A stretch of DNA of 64,000 nucleotides. Source: Tilletia caries (Eukaryota > Basidiomycota > Exobasidiomycetes > Tilletiales > Tilletiaceae). Positions 33,231-44,085 of the stretch are shown here, in pieces; position 1 is the stretch's first letter; every line of letters begins with the position of its first letter. The stretch lies in the NCBI GenBank assembly GCA_032718865.1, contig JALUTQ010000037.1, positions 1,240,001-1,304,000 on the forward strand. The letters run 5' to 3'. A program made the position numbers and the translations under genes. Below the pieces are notes generated by a model. That model did not search any database. It saw only the letters and a list, made by a program, of their open reading frames with translations, and was not told the origin of the DNA.

Positions 33231-35194
33231 ATGCCGCTGAACTACTCGAAGTGGGACAACATCGAGCTCTCGGACGACAGCGATGTCGAGGTCCACCCCA
33301 ATGTCGACAAGAAGAGGTATGTCTTTGGTCGGCTAGAGCATGCATTTATTCCCGGCGACTGACTTCCCTTCTCTCTGCTGCGGCGCATACAGCTTCATTC
33401 GATGGAAGCAGAGCGATATCCACGAAAAGCGGGAACAGCGAAAGGCTCTTCGAGGTCAGCTCCAGGCGGAGCGTACCACGAATACAGCTCTCCGGCCGCG
33501 TCTGCTCGATTTGAAGGAAGGTCTCCGCGTTTCCGGAGCACCCTCCTTCAAGAGCGAGCTCGAGCGACTCACTGCCGAGCGAGTTGCCAAGGGAAACAAG
33601 GACAGCGGACCGAACGGCGGTCCCAGCATCGACGACCTGATTCTCAAGCTTCTTCATATCATCAATGACGAACCTACTGTCAAAGCCGCGGCAGCCAAAT
33701 CAGCTCGAACCGCTACTGCTGCTGGAGCTGAGGACAGTGGACCCTCGTCCGCTGCTTCGACCTCGTCTCCAACAGATGAGCTTACCAAGGTACTCAGCAC
33801 CCAGGTCGATTCGCATCTGTCAAAGCTTGACACGCGCCAGAACGACATCGATACCCAGCTCACGGCCATTGATGAGGAGGAAAGCCGCAAAATCACCACA
33901 GATGGGATTCGCGAAGGCTGGAGCAGCGGGGTATGTACTTATCTAATGTCAATATTCCACAGTAATCGCCTGGACTCACAATTTTTGTCAATTCTCACAG
34001 CATGTATCCAAGGTCGAGGCAGAACCAGAGCCCGACGTCGTGAAACCGAAGTCGAAAGTGAAGAAGGAGACTGTCACCAGTGTCGAGACTCTCAATAGTC
34101 CCTCGGCCAGCTCTTCCAAGAAAGCATCGACCGACGACAACGACGATGATGACGATGACGAGTTGCCCGAACTCACTCCTACTCTTGATGCCTGGATCGA
34201 GCTTCCCACGGTCCTGCCCAACTTCCCACTCACCCAGTCAGTCCTGCCAGCCTCGTACAACCCCGCCAAGTCACTGGACCCGGCACCGTTCGAAGTCGCT
34301 CTCAAGTTCCTTGCCTCCCACAAGCGTCTGATCACTCAGCGCGTCGCTAAGGACGACGGCGACGACCAAGATCCCACCGATGCCTGCCTATTTGAAGCAT
34401 TCCAGGCGCAGATGCAGGGTAAGGCAGATCGAGCACGACGCTGTGTCGAGAAGGGCCTGATGCTGCAATACTGCCGCAAGCTTGGTCCCGATGGAGTGAA
34501 CCTCTTCTTCCGCAGGTGAGTAGCATGTACCCTTGATTGTCTCCATTCGCCCTCACATCACGCCATAGCATTGACCTCATCCGTCCACCGGTTCAGGATC
34601 ATGGGTGGCGAACCCAAGGCAGCCGTGCTTTACATCAACGACGTCTTCACCACCTACACCCGCATCGTCGAACGCGCCGCCGTCCTGAACGACAAGCACG
34701 GCCCAAGCGGAGGCGATGTTGAGCAGATCCAGCTCGTACCCGAAGACGAAAACACGGTCATCTCCTTCAACGTCCCCTCCGAGCCGCCCTCGGTCGAGGA
34801 TCTCAAGGTCGACCTCCCCACGGAGGAAGAGCTTGCGCAGGCGAACGAACAAGCTCGGGCCGAGGGTCGACCGGAGATGCCTGTCCTGACGGTGGCGGAC
34901 GTCCATGCGCTCCTCACGCGTCGTTGGGAGATCTTCAGCGGCTTCAAGACGGATCTCCAGGAGGCACTGCGGACGGAGAAGCTCGTCGAGGTCAACAAAG
35001 TGCTGGGCGAGATGGATGTCGTGGAGGCGGAGGAGGCGGTCCGTCTGATGGACGAGGCCAACATCCTTGAGTTCGGTAGCGGAGCTGATGGCGATGTGGT
35101 GAGTGTTGTCCTCGGTGTGCTTGCTGATCACGGACGCAACGCTGATAAGTCGAGTCTCTTTCTGTCACAGATCGTCGACAAGACGGGCAAGTGA
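33231..35194 (+). CDS. CDC37: Hsp90 co-chaperone Cdc37
   Basis: Five exons (33231-33316, 33393-33930, 34001-34515, 34597-35098, 35171-35194) give 554 residues. The N-terminus is the diagnostic YSKWDNIELSDDSDVEVHPNVDKKS with the CK2-type serine at position 14, followed by FIRWKQ and the coiled-coil kinase-binding region. The central Hsp90-binding domain includes FEAFQAQMQGK and CVEKGLMLQYCRKLGPDGVNLFF. The C-terminal helical part ends in IVDKTGK. Cdc37 delivers protein kinases to Hsp90. The frame is clean through all introns; the last exon is only 24 nt. Confidence 0.95.
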
Positions 35195-35589
35195 GCATCA
35201 ATGTCCTGGGCAATCTCTGCGGTCTCCGAAATGCAATCCATCTGCACGTCTCCATCTTTTGATGCGCAAGTGCACAGGGGCACCGAGTAACGGAGAGGAT
35301 AGATCCTGGTTTTAAGCTTAAGCGAGAGTTTTTTTACAGCAGCGTTTTTGATTGTGGTACAGGTGGAGAAGGAGAGCAGTCGCTAGCGCTCGTTGCGGTA
35401 TGTAAAGGCGTGAAGCGCACTGGTGATGCAACAGAAGAATACGAAATGGTGTTGGATACGAGTCCATAGTGACGAAGGGAAAGTCCTATAAATAGGTTCC
35501 CAGGACTAAGGGCCTACTGCCGCTGCGTTCGGTCCTACGTTGGGTGGCAGGCCATAAATGGATGAAGGAATGAAGGGATGAAGCGCCAT
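35195..35589. other. Convergent 3' region between CDC37 and paralog D
   Basis: No gene seen. Confidence 0.5.
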
Positions 35590-36918
35590 TCAGTCGCTGA
35601 GGTCGGCAATCGTCAAGGGGTCGTTTGCGGTGCCTCCGCGGCTAAAATCGAACTTGGCCCGCTCCCTCTTGACGCTTAAGGGAGCCTCTTCCGCTTGGGC
35701 ACTTGATCCCGCGTTCCTCGAGCTTTCTGCGTCGGCCAGGACCCGTCTCCTCTTCTCAACCTCCTCGAGCTGGTTCTGTATGATTCAATTTCAAAGCTGG
35801 TCAGACCGAGGCCCGAGGGCACAAGCTTGGGAGCATGATAATACATCCACTTGCCCAGTGATCCATACTCACCTTCAGGCGCTGTGATTCAACCTCAAGC
35901 TCCTCCTCTTCCCTTGAGCGCTTCTTACTGGGTATTGAGGTACTTGTGTCCTCCTCCTTCGGAATGTAGTCGAGTAGCTGTAGGCCCAGGCGAGTGGCGC
36001 AATGCACTCTGAACTTGACGGCCGGAACCTGAGTATCGTTAATGGGGATCGACCGAGGTGCAGCTAATGCCTGAATGACCGGCCCGGCGCTTTTATCTCG
36101 AGGAAACAGTGGATCAGTATGCGATCATCCCACACAGGGATCGTACTTGTTGACTCACCCCAGCTGGACAGCGCCCACTTTCTTTGCGCGCTCGTAGATC
36201 GCCTGCTTTGGGCCAATCGCGACTGTGCTGTAAACTGGCCGCTTCATCTGGTACCTGGACTTCACTTTTTGCATCACGATAGAGATTTCTCCCAGGCGAG
36301 CGATTTCTGCCGGGTCTCGAATGCTGTTTGCCTCGTCATCTGCCGTGTTCATTGGTAAGCGTGACGAAGTCCAAAATCATCCTTTCTGGGCGAAGCTCAC
36401 CTGTGAGGGCAGCTTTGGAAAACATCTGGGGCGTGTCAGGGGAATTGAATGCGTATCAGCAGTCCATCTTGGGCTATTCTCGGGCTTCACAGGCAGTAAC
36501 TGCAAGATGCTCACCAAGGTCTGAGCTTCCGTATGACTGATGGGTCTGTTCTCGATGATGGACGGCCAACAATGAGGCTGGCAAGATTGAGATTTGAAGT
36601 GTTGGCCCCCCAGTCCCAGTCTCGCTGAATAGTTGTGTGACTGTACCGCACAGTCGAGCTTGACAGAAAATTGTTCTCCCTCCGTAGCCTCGACATCTAT
36701 GGTTGAAACGCGCACCCCAACGGATCAGCTGATAACGTTGGGCACTCACGCTCTGCATGTACCGGAAACTCACATGCTGTCACGAGATGCTCCTCCTCCT
36801 TGATGCCATAGAAGCGCATCGGCGTGCCGGTCCTGTCCAGGAGTTGAGCAGTGAGCCCATCCGACCGGAGCATATCAACCACAGCCGGTGCCGATGAACC
36901 TGAAGGCGCAGCTGACAT
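35590..36918 (-). CDS. DUF7918-like protein, paralog D
   Basis: Six exons on the minus strand: 36918-36774, 36696-36515, 36425-36401 (25 nt), 36339-36159, 36089-35873, 35775-35590; 311 residues in frame. Exons 1 and 2 are nearly identical to paralog B, while later exons differ: QMKRPVYSTVAIGPKQAIYERAKKVGAVQL, KFRVHCATRLGLQLLDYIP, SKKRSREEEELE, and terminal FDFSRGGTANDPLTIADLSD. It has the same basic, coiled-coil and FDF/GGT organisation as the family. It is the B-equivalent in the right arm of the inverted duplication. Function unknown. Confidence 0.8.
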
Positions 36919-38250
36919 CTGTGGTACTGCTGCTGGCGCTGGTGCTTTATGATCTGTAAGTGGGACAGGAAAGGAACGCTTGATGCGATGGTGATGGTCG
37001 AGAAGATCTTTGTTCGAAGTGTTGCTCTTCTCGAGGACCCACTCAAACTCAAAGCCAACGAGGCACGGTTCACGCGCCTGCGCGGACGCGACGCGTTCCA
37101 GTTGGGCTGCCAGTTTTGTTCTGATTTTCCATCTCCATCTCCATCTCCTACCCGACCTTGACCTTCTCCACGCTTTCCTCTTCCTCTTTCCGTCGCTGGT
37201 GCTTCCTCTGTCATGCCATGTCATGTCATGCCATGGCATGCCATGGCACGTCTGACGGTGAAGGGATCGCTACGACACCAGTTCTTTTCTCCCCTTTTCT
37301 TCGCGCTGGCTGTGCTCTGAACTTCTGACGTTACTTACATCTTCCATCCTCGTCTCCCTACTTTTTCCTCAGATACGTGTCCTGCTGGTCTGCTCAACCT
37401 TCTTCCTCCTAATCCAAGTCTTATCATTTCTCTGCCCATCAGATCGTTTGGCCTCCTCGCGTCCCGCTCGGCAACCAGCCGTTTCTGCCACAGGCCCGGA
37501 GCCCACAAGCGCGCGAGTCGGATACCATGTGCTTGCGCCCGGCTCTCCGGCCCAGCTCTTCGAGGTCGCATGTATCTTGCGGCTTGCGCCAGCCGCCAGT
37601 GGACGGTGTTTTTCATCTGGCCTCGTCAGGAGTCACACGCGATAATGGGGAGGCGCTGGGGCAGGGCGTCTCTGATCTCTGTTCTCTATACACTCCTCAG
37701 CCGAACGTTGCACTGACAAGACTCTTCCATCTAACGCAGCTCCTCAGTTGTGGCCATTTTTGATAGCCTCAGATTCAATACTCGTCGTTCAGCCTTGACC
37801 TCCCATACGCAGATTCCCAGTGAGTTCCAATCTGAAGACGATGGTCTTGCTTCTTGAGATAAGACAGAAGATCCAGCGGCGATTGGGGAATGGAAAGGAG
37901 ATAGTAAAAACATTGCTATGTATTTGCTGGTCCTTTTGGCGCAGCGCAGAGGAGACGAGACGAGACGAGACGAGACGAGACGGTGACGTTGGTGCGAGAA
38001 GAGACTAAGAGAGAAGCGGTGGAAGAACCTGAAGATGAATGAAAAGTTGAGAGGGACAGTGTGAGGACGCCAGCAGGCAGCAGCCACTGTGCGTTTGGCT
38101 CTGACGTGGCTGGGGGCCGGTGAAGCGTCGTTCAATCGTCGGCAATAGCCAACGGATTTTCCGCAGTTCCTCCATGGGTGAAGTCGAACTTTCTCTTCTC
38201 CTTCTTGACGGGGACGGAGGATCGGCTCGTCTTAGTTCTCGTTCCCGCAC
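36465..38250 (-). repeat. Right arm core of inverted duplication (near-identical tract)
   Basis: Reverse complement of about 10765-12570. It spans from the intron after exon 2 of paralog D to the last exon of paralog E, including the 1.2 kb between the genes. The GACGC/AGACG pentamer array here has six units (37953-37982). Confidence 0.85.
37085..37250. promoter_or_regulatory. Paralog D upstream box and CATG repeats
   Basis: GACGCGACGCGTT at 37085-37097 and CATG repeats at about 37212-37247 mirror the region upstream of paralog B. Confidence 0.4.
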
Positions 38251-39461
38251 TGCCTGAGCCGCTCGCATTGCTCAGAAGACGCCTACGTCTCTCCAACGTT
38301 TCGAGCTCGTTCTGAACGACGCAATGTCAGAATAATTCAGAGAAAGGACATCCGTATGCATGGGTCCCGCTTAAATATTGACAAACTCACCCTCAGACGC
38401 CGCTCTTCAGCCTCAATGTTCTCGGCCTCGTTCTTCTCTTCCTCTTCCCTCGACCGCTTCTTGGAAGGCGACGAGATCTCCGCCTCGTCCATCGGAATGT
38501 GACCGAGTAACTGTAATCCTAAACAAGTGGTGCAGTGAAAATCGAGGAAAACTTGGGGGAAAAGGGGGTCGATGATGCACTGCGCCTTCCCTGGATTTCG
38601 GCGCTGGATTGTCGGCCCAGCGCTGGCGAGTTTTAGAAGATAGATATCACATGTTGTCCTCAGCAAGTAATAAAGCCGTGCTGCAGTTGAAGGGACCAGG
38701 GCGAACTCACCTGAATTGAATCGCGCCGACCTTCTTCGCCCGCTCATAGACCGCCTGCTGCGGACCAATCGAGGCGTCCGGAAACGATTCCTTCATGGGC
38801 TGCTCATTGTTTACCCTCCTCAGCTGGACTGATACCACACCCAGCTTAGCAACATCCTCTGGTTTCCGGATGCTGTTCGTCTCATCATCTGCCCATTTCT
38901 TGTCTTTGGTCAGAAACTCAGAACAGCCGAAAACGAAGGCCAGTTTCCGTAAAGCTTACCTGTGACAGCAGGCTTAGAGAACATCTGAAAGAAGAAGGTA
39001 ATATGCGTCAGCCCATCTGGACTCGGTCGTCGCTCATGCAGATTGCAGGGTACTCACCAACGTCTGTGCTTCGTTCTCACTGATCTGCCGCTCCTTCAGG
39101 TTTACTGGCCAATGGCTGGGCTTGCAGACGGCACCAGTGATGTACTGTTGTCCCAGATGAAGGTATACAGCATGTGTGCCTTTCCGGAACAGACAATTGA
39201 CCTTGACTGAGAACTGTTCCCCCTCCTTGGCCTCGACGTCTGTAATTAGGGAAGTCGACTTTGGAATAAGTGGGATCGACTTTTTCCAGCGCTTCGGGTT
39301 CTGAACTCACACGCTTCTACACGGTGAAGGAGACTCCTCTTAACCCCGTACAAGCGCATAGGGTTGCCAGCGCTGTCGAGAATCTGAGCAGTGATCCTAT
39401 CGTTCCACCGTAACATGTCGGTAACTGCTTGTCCCGACGCGGCTGTCGGTCCGCCAGGCAT
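38132..39461 (-). CDS. DUF7918-like protein, paralog E
   Basis: Six exons: 39461-39311, 39239-39058, 38984-38960 (25 nt), 38888-38711, 38622-38391, 38311-38132; 315 residues, the same length as paralog A. Blocks include ITAQILDSAGNPMRLYG, VEAKEGEQFSVKV, MFSKPAVT, DDETNSIRKPEDVAKLG, GPQQAVYERAKKVGAIQF, FHCTTCLGLQLLGHIP, SKKRSREEEEKNE and FDFTHGGTAENPLAIADD. It is the inverted counterpart of paralog A: the last exon is almost identical and the earlier exons are diverged. Function unknown. Confidence 0.8.
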
Positions 39462-40430
39462 TCTGTGCTGCTTCGTAAATGGAGGCTTGACAGATCGACA
39501 GAGATGTGATGGAATTTTGAGCAGGGGATGTGCGATTATGGAGGGGGGGATGGTCTGCCGACGAGCTTCGTGCTGGCCGGGGCAAGGAATGGGAAATGGG
39601 GAAGGAGAAGGCACGGGGAAGCGAGCGGTTCAGCAAGAACGAAGGGGGAGTGGAGAGAGATTTCTGTCACTCGGACGACCGTTGGCCAAAGCAACGGGAG
39701 ATGTTACAGAAGGAAGGGTGATGGTCGAGACAACTTTCGTCCGAAGTGTTGCTCTTCTCGAAGACCCACTCAAACCCAAAACCATGGGCCACGGTTCACG
39801 CGTCTGCGCGAACGCGACGCGACGCGATGCGCTCTCCCTATTGGGCTCCAGTTCCTTTCTGATTCTCCATCTATCCATCTCCAACCCAACCTTGACCTTC
39901 CCCACGCTTTTCTCTTCCTCTTTGCGTCGCCGGTGCCTCCCGCTCCATCCGTCACGCCATGCCATGGCACGTCTGACGGTGAAGAGATCACTGCAACGCA
40001 AGTTCTTTTCTAACAGACTCCACTGCCGGCAATTCAACCATTCACGATATTGTTCAACGCTCTGGTTTGGCCAGAGTCGAAGAGAAACGCAGAGTACAAG
40101 GAAGGGATAAAGGGTAGTTCACAATTAGGAAAGCAAGAGAAGTTTAGAGAGCAGAAATTTCTATTGTTCTTGCAGAACATAAGTGGAAGGGAGGGGAGCG
40201 TTGGCTGCTGGCAGGGCAGGTGATGAGAATCAGCCATGCACGGGAGGGAAGCGGCCCAGCAGGAATAGCAGATATTTGTCGAAGGTGCAGTATCAGCGCT
40301 GGCTGGTCGACGCGGGCGGTACCTTTTGAGATGCGAGAGTGGGGTGATAATATGGGAATGTAGCAGAGCCTGCGATGTCGCAGGCAGCTCGGGAGGCGGG
40401 ATGTGTCCGGTCGCAAAACGAGGTGATCAT
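39462..40430. promoter_or_regulatory. Upstream region of paralog E with GACGCGA boxes
   Basis: ACGCGT at 39798-39803 and ACGCGACGCGACGCGA at about 39812-39827, followed by CATGCCATGGCACGTCTGACG, which resembles the paralog B and D upstream regions. No gene is seen between here and paralog F. Confidence 0.4.
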
Positions 40431-41777
40431 TCAAACGTTCAAAAAAGCAGCCGTCAGGGGGTTCTCCCTCGTGCCTCCGGTGCTGAAGTCGAAGGCTCTC
40501 TTCTCACGCTTGACGCGAATGGCATTCTCATCCGGTCGGGCATTTTCCGCGTTGTCCGTATCGCCCGCAATCACGCGTCGCCGCTTCTTAAGGTTCTCGA
40601 GCTCCTTCTGCGGTAGGAAAAGTCGCAATGATATATCAGCACGGGGAGAGAATAAAGAGTGGGGGATCACACTTACCTGCAGTCGTTGTTCCTCAGCATC
40701 GAGCTCCTCCTCCTCCCTCGTACGCTTCTGCTTGGCGGTAGGCGCCGTCTCCACTGGTATGATACCGTTGAGCTGCAGTCCAATACGAGTTGTGCAGTGG
40801 AACACAAACTCAGTCGGTGGGAAAGTGTCGTCGTAGATGCATCCCACTTGTTCCGTCCTTGGCTTGTTGATCGTCGGCCCAGCACTTGTGAATCACCACG
40901 TTACGACTCAGTATGTTGTTGTGGTGATGCCTCGCGTTCAACTATGGGACTCACCTGATCTGGACAGCGCCTAATTGCTTTGTTCGCTCATAGACAGCCT
41001 TCTGCGGGCCGAGGACGTCTTGCGGGTAAAGCTGTACACAGGGATACGTTTGCAACACTTTTCGCACGATGATGGAAATCATTCCAAGACCAGCTACCTC
41101 GGCAGGGTTGCGGATGCTGTTCGCCTCGTCATCTGTCAATGATATTCGTCAGTGCAGCACAAAATAATCTGAAGCCTTAAAACTTCCATCTCACCTGTGA
41201 CAGCCGGTTTGGAGAACATCTGAGGGGGATGAAGGAGTAGGTGAATTAGTCGCATGAGTCGCATTCAATATGACCATGAAGCTGTGGAGGCTCACCAGGG
41301 TCTGAGCTACAGTCTCGCTAATAGGTCGATCTTTGATCGTCAGCGCCCCCCCCCCCCCGCCAGGATAGCTAAGCTGACTCGAGACAAACTGCAGCCCGAG
41401 GAACAGAGCTGCACTGTAAGTGCAGCGTGCGTTCAGAGAGTCAATAATCTGGACTGAGAATTCTTCTCCTTCTTTGGCCTCGATGTCTGCAATAGTATCC
41501 GCAGATGCCACAAAGTCAGCTTGGCGTAAGATGCTTCAGATCGGAATTGTTGGTACTCACACGCATGAATGCGCCCCATATGGTCATAGGCGCAGAAGCG
41601 CATGGGCAGTGAATTGCCGGTACGGTCAAGCAACCGAGCGATGAAGCCTTGATGGTAAATGTTCTTGAGAGGGAAGAGCGCGTCCGTGACTGTATCAGCC
41701 GTCTCGCCGCTTGGTGCCGGTGAAGATGATGATGGTGGGTTGAACATTAGTCCTGCCATTCCTGTGGCTGGGATCAT
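40431..41777 (-). CDS. DUF7918-like protein, paralog F
   Basis: Six exons: 41777-41561, 41486-41296, 41219-41195 (25 nt), 41132-40955, 40884-40677, 40607-40431; 331 residues in frame. The first exon is longer than in the other copies, with a Ser/Pro-rich N-terminus before GFIARLLDRTGNSLPMRFCAYD. Later blocks: IEAKEGEEFSVQI, MFSKPAVT, DDEANSIRNPAEVAGLG, KAVYERTKQLGAVQISAGP, FVFHCTTRIGLQLNGIIP, KRTREEEELD and FDFSTGGTRENPL, ending in a different tail (TAAFLNV). A C-run of about 13 bases on plus (from about 41344) encodes a poly-Gly stretch in exon 2. Function unknown. Confidence 0.78.
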
Positions 41778-42331
41778 GATATCTGTGGCTTGAGTCTGTG
41801 AACTTAAGGAGGCGAGAGTTGTTGTAGTGCGAATGGAGACTGGCAGAGTGGAGGGTGAGAAAGTGTTAGAGTGAGGAGGATGGTGGTAGTAGGAAAAAAG
41901 TGTTGGTCTCCTCGAGGCGCGGTGGTTCTCGGTACGCGATGCGACGCGATTTTTTTCGACGCGATTTATTGACTCGAGCGTGACGCGACGTGCTATATGC
42001 GAATCGCGTTTGTGCCGGGGCTCAGACTCAGAAATAAGAAAGCGGGTATTGGGTCCTGTACGTAGGGCTTGCGAAGAAGTAGCTCGAGGTGAGGGTGTGA
42101 GATGTAAAAGCTTGCCGCTCAGCGTTAGCAGAAGGGAACATGACATTCAGTAGATCCAAGATGGAGATGTATGTTCTGCAAATGAAAAGGCTCGGCGCAA
42201 GAAGGGGGACCTGGAGAGACCATAGCAATCTGCAAGCAGGAGCAGAATGTGTCATGTTGATTCCGACCGTGTTGTGGCGTCTCTTGCAATCTGACGCCTC
42301 TTGCGGTGAAGAGGCGACATCGGAGAACCAG
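41778..42331. promoter_or_regulatory. Upstream region of paralog F with three GACGCGA boxes
   Basis: GCGACGCGAT at about 41941-41950, CGACGCGATT at about 41957-41966 and GTGACGCGACG at about 41980-41990, within about 230 bp of the start. No gene otherwise. Confidence 0.4.
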
Positions 42332-43621
42332 TCATTCGTCGTCGATAGCGAAGGGTGCATCTGCCGTGCCACCCCGGCTGAAGTCAAACACCGTCCGCTC
42401 TCTCTTCACGCTGATCGACGATTTGCCAGCCTGCGCGACCGCACTACTCGAGCTGTCCGCCTCGTCCAGTATCCGTCTCCGCTTATCAAGTCTGTCCAGC
42501 TCGTCCTGCAGGTTGACATTCCAAATCGAGCTCAGTCCAAGGGAGAGAAGGCGCGAAAAGCAGAATGAAAGTGGTACTCACTCTGAGTCGTTTTTGTTCG
42601 ACCTCAATATCATCTTGCTCCCTGGACCGCTTCTTGGGGGAGATCGGCGGCGCCTCGATTTGTGTTGGGATTGGTATGTGACCGAGAAGCTGTAGTCCGA
42701 CGTGAGTGGTGCAATGGATTGTGAAAGTGACCTTTTCGAACGTCTCATCATAGATGGGCAACACCGGAGGTTGGCTTGGCTTGGATATCGTGGGACCAAC
42801 GCTTGAGGTGTTGTCCAAGTCGTGGGTCAGTACTGTGTTTACGTCTCACTCCTGGCCAAGACGTTATGTGCTCACCCAAGCTGTACAGCGCCCACCTTCT
42901 TGGCCCTCTCGTAGATGGCCTTCTGAGGACCGATGTCTTCGGTCGAATACAGACGCTCCTCGCAGCTTTGCGTGCTCTCCACTTTCCGCACCTCGATACG
43001 GATTTCTCCCAAGCGAGCGACTTCCTCCGGCTTGCGAATGCAGTTCACCTCGTCATCTGACACAGCTCTTCGTCAGTACCAACTACGAAAGGCTCGAAAG
43101 GAAGAGTGGCCGACACTCACCTGTGACTTTCGGTTTGGAAAACATCTGATGTTTAGAGACAGAGGATCATTAGCAACGTTCCAGTCATTCCCGAACAGCT
43201 ATCGAAAAGGAAATGCTCACCAACGGCTGGGCTTCGGTCGTGCTGATGTATCGCTCCCCTATATTGCATGGCCAGTCGTCAGGGCCGCAGATGCGTCCAG
43301 CGACAAATTGTCCCCCGAAGGATAGATGTACAGAGAATTCGCCGGCACGAATTTTGGCTTTTCTGCGAGCCTTGATAGAGAATTGCTCTCCTTCCTTGGC
43401 CTCGACCCCTACGAAGATGATCGCACCCAATGGGATCAGCGCAACTTGCGGAATCTTGTAACTGATTTTCACTTACATGCCTCAGCCGAGTTCCCGTCCT
43501 TCCTTATGCCATATAAGCGCATGGCAGAGTCGGCACTGTCGATGAGGAGAATGCAGAACTTTCTACAGTCAAGCCATATGCCGTTCCGGCTGGGCCGCGA
43601 TTGGTCTGATGGTTCGGACAT
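42332..43621 (-). CDS. DUF7918-like protein, paralog G
   Basis: Six exons: 43621-43477, 43408-43221, 43145-43121 (25 nt), 43056-42876, 42801-42582, 42505-42332; 310 residues in frame. The first exon is diverged (LDCRKFCILLIDSADSAMRLYG); the rest keep the family blocks: VEAKEGEQFSIKA, FGGQFVAGRICG, MFSKPKVT, DDEVNCIRKPEEVARLG, KAIYERAKKVGAVQLG, FTIHCTTHVGLQLLGHIP, PKKRSREQDD and FDFSRGGTADAPFAIDDE. Function unknown. Confidence 0.78.
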
Positions 43622-44085
43622 GGAGTGCAGACGGGTTGATTGATAAGCCTTCTGTGAAAGCTATCAGAGGCGACTTGGAGTGAGCGAAGCCGGGTTTCTG
43701 TATTGATGCTGGCGTGTGGTGGGGGAGACGGCGCGAGTCGATGGTGGTTGTCCATTCGAAAGATGTTTGCTCTCCGCTCGTCGGCGCGCTCACAAGCAGA
43801 CAGCGACGCGACGCGATCCGTCCCCGAAAGATTTGTTTGAACGCTTGCGAGGCGGAGGGGGCATCGTCATGGCGCGGGCCAGCATCGGCTTGGGCGTTCA
43901 GCTTGAAGCAAGCGCGCCCAGGGGCATTGATTCCGAGAGGAGAAGTGGTATGTAAAAGCGGGCTACCTTGGATCCCGGCCTCTTTCCCTTGACGCCCCTC
44001 GCCGCCTCGCCTCATCCCTTTGTTCTGTCCCCTTTGTCTTCGCCCCCCCACAAGCTGGAACGGTGAACGAACAACGGCCACGACG
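43622..44085. promoter_or_regulatory. Divergent promoter region of paralog G and the hydrolase
   Basis: GCGACGCGACGCGATC at 43803-43818 recalls the boxes upstream of the other minus-strand paralogs. No gene seen. Confidence 0.4.

Noticed and set aside
31137..33362. Long plus-strand frames opposite SCD6
   Set aside because: Mirror frames of the GC-rich Pro/Gly/Ala coding sequence; SCD6 motifs on the minus strand are decisive.
34577..35131. Minus-strand frame opposite CDC37 exon 4
   Set aside because: Antisense shadow; the plus strand has clear Cdc37 motifs and splice sites.
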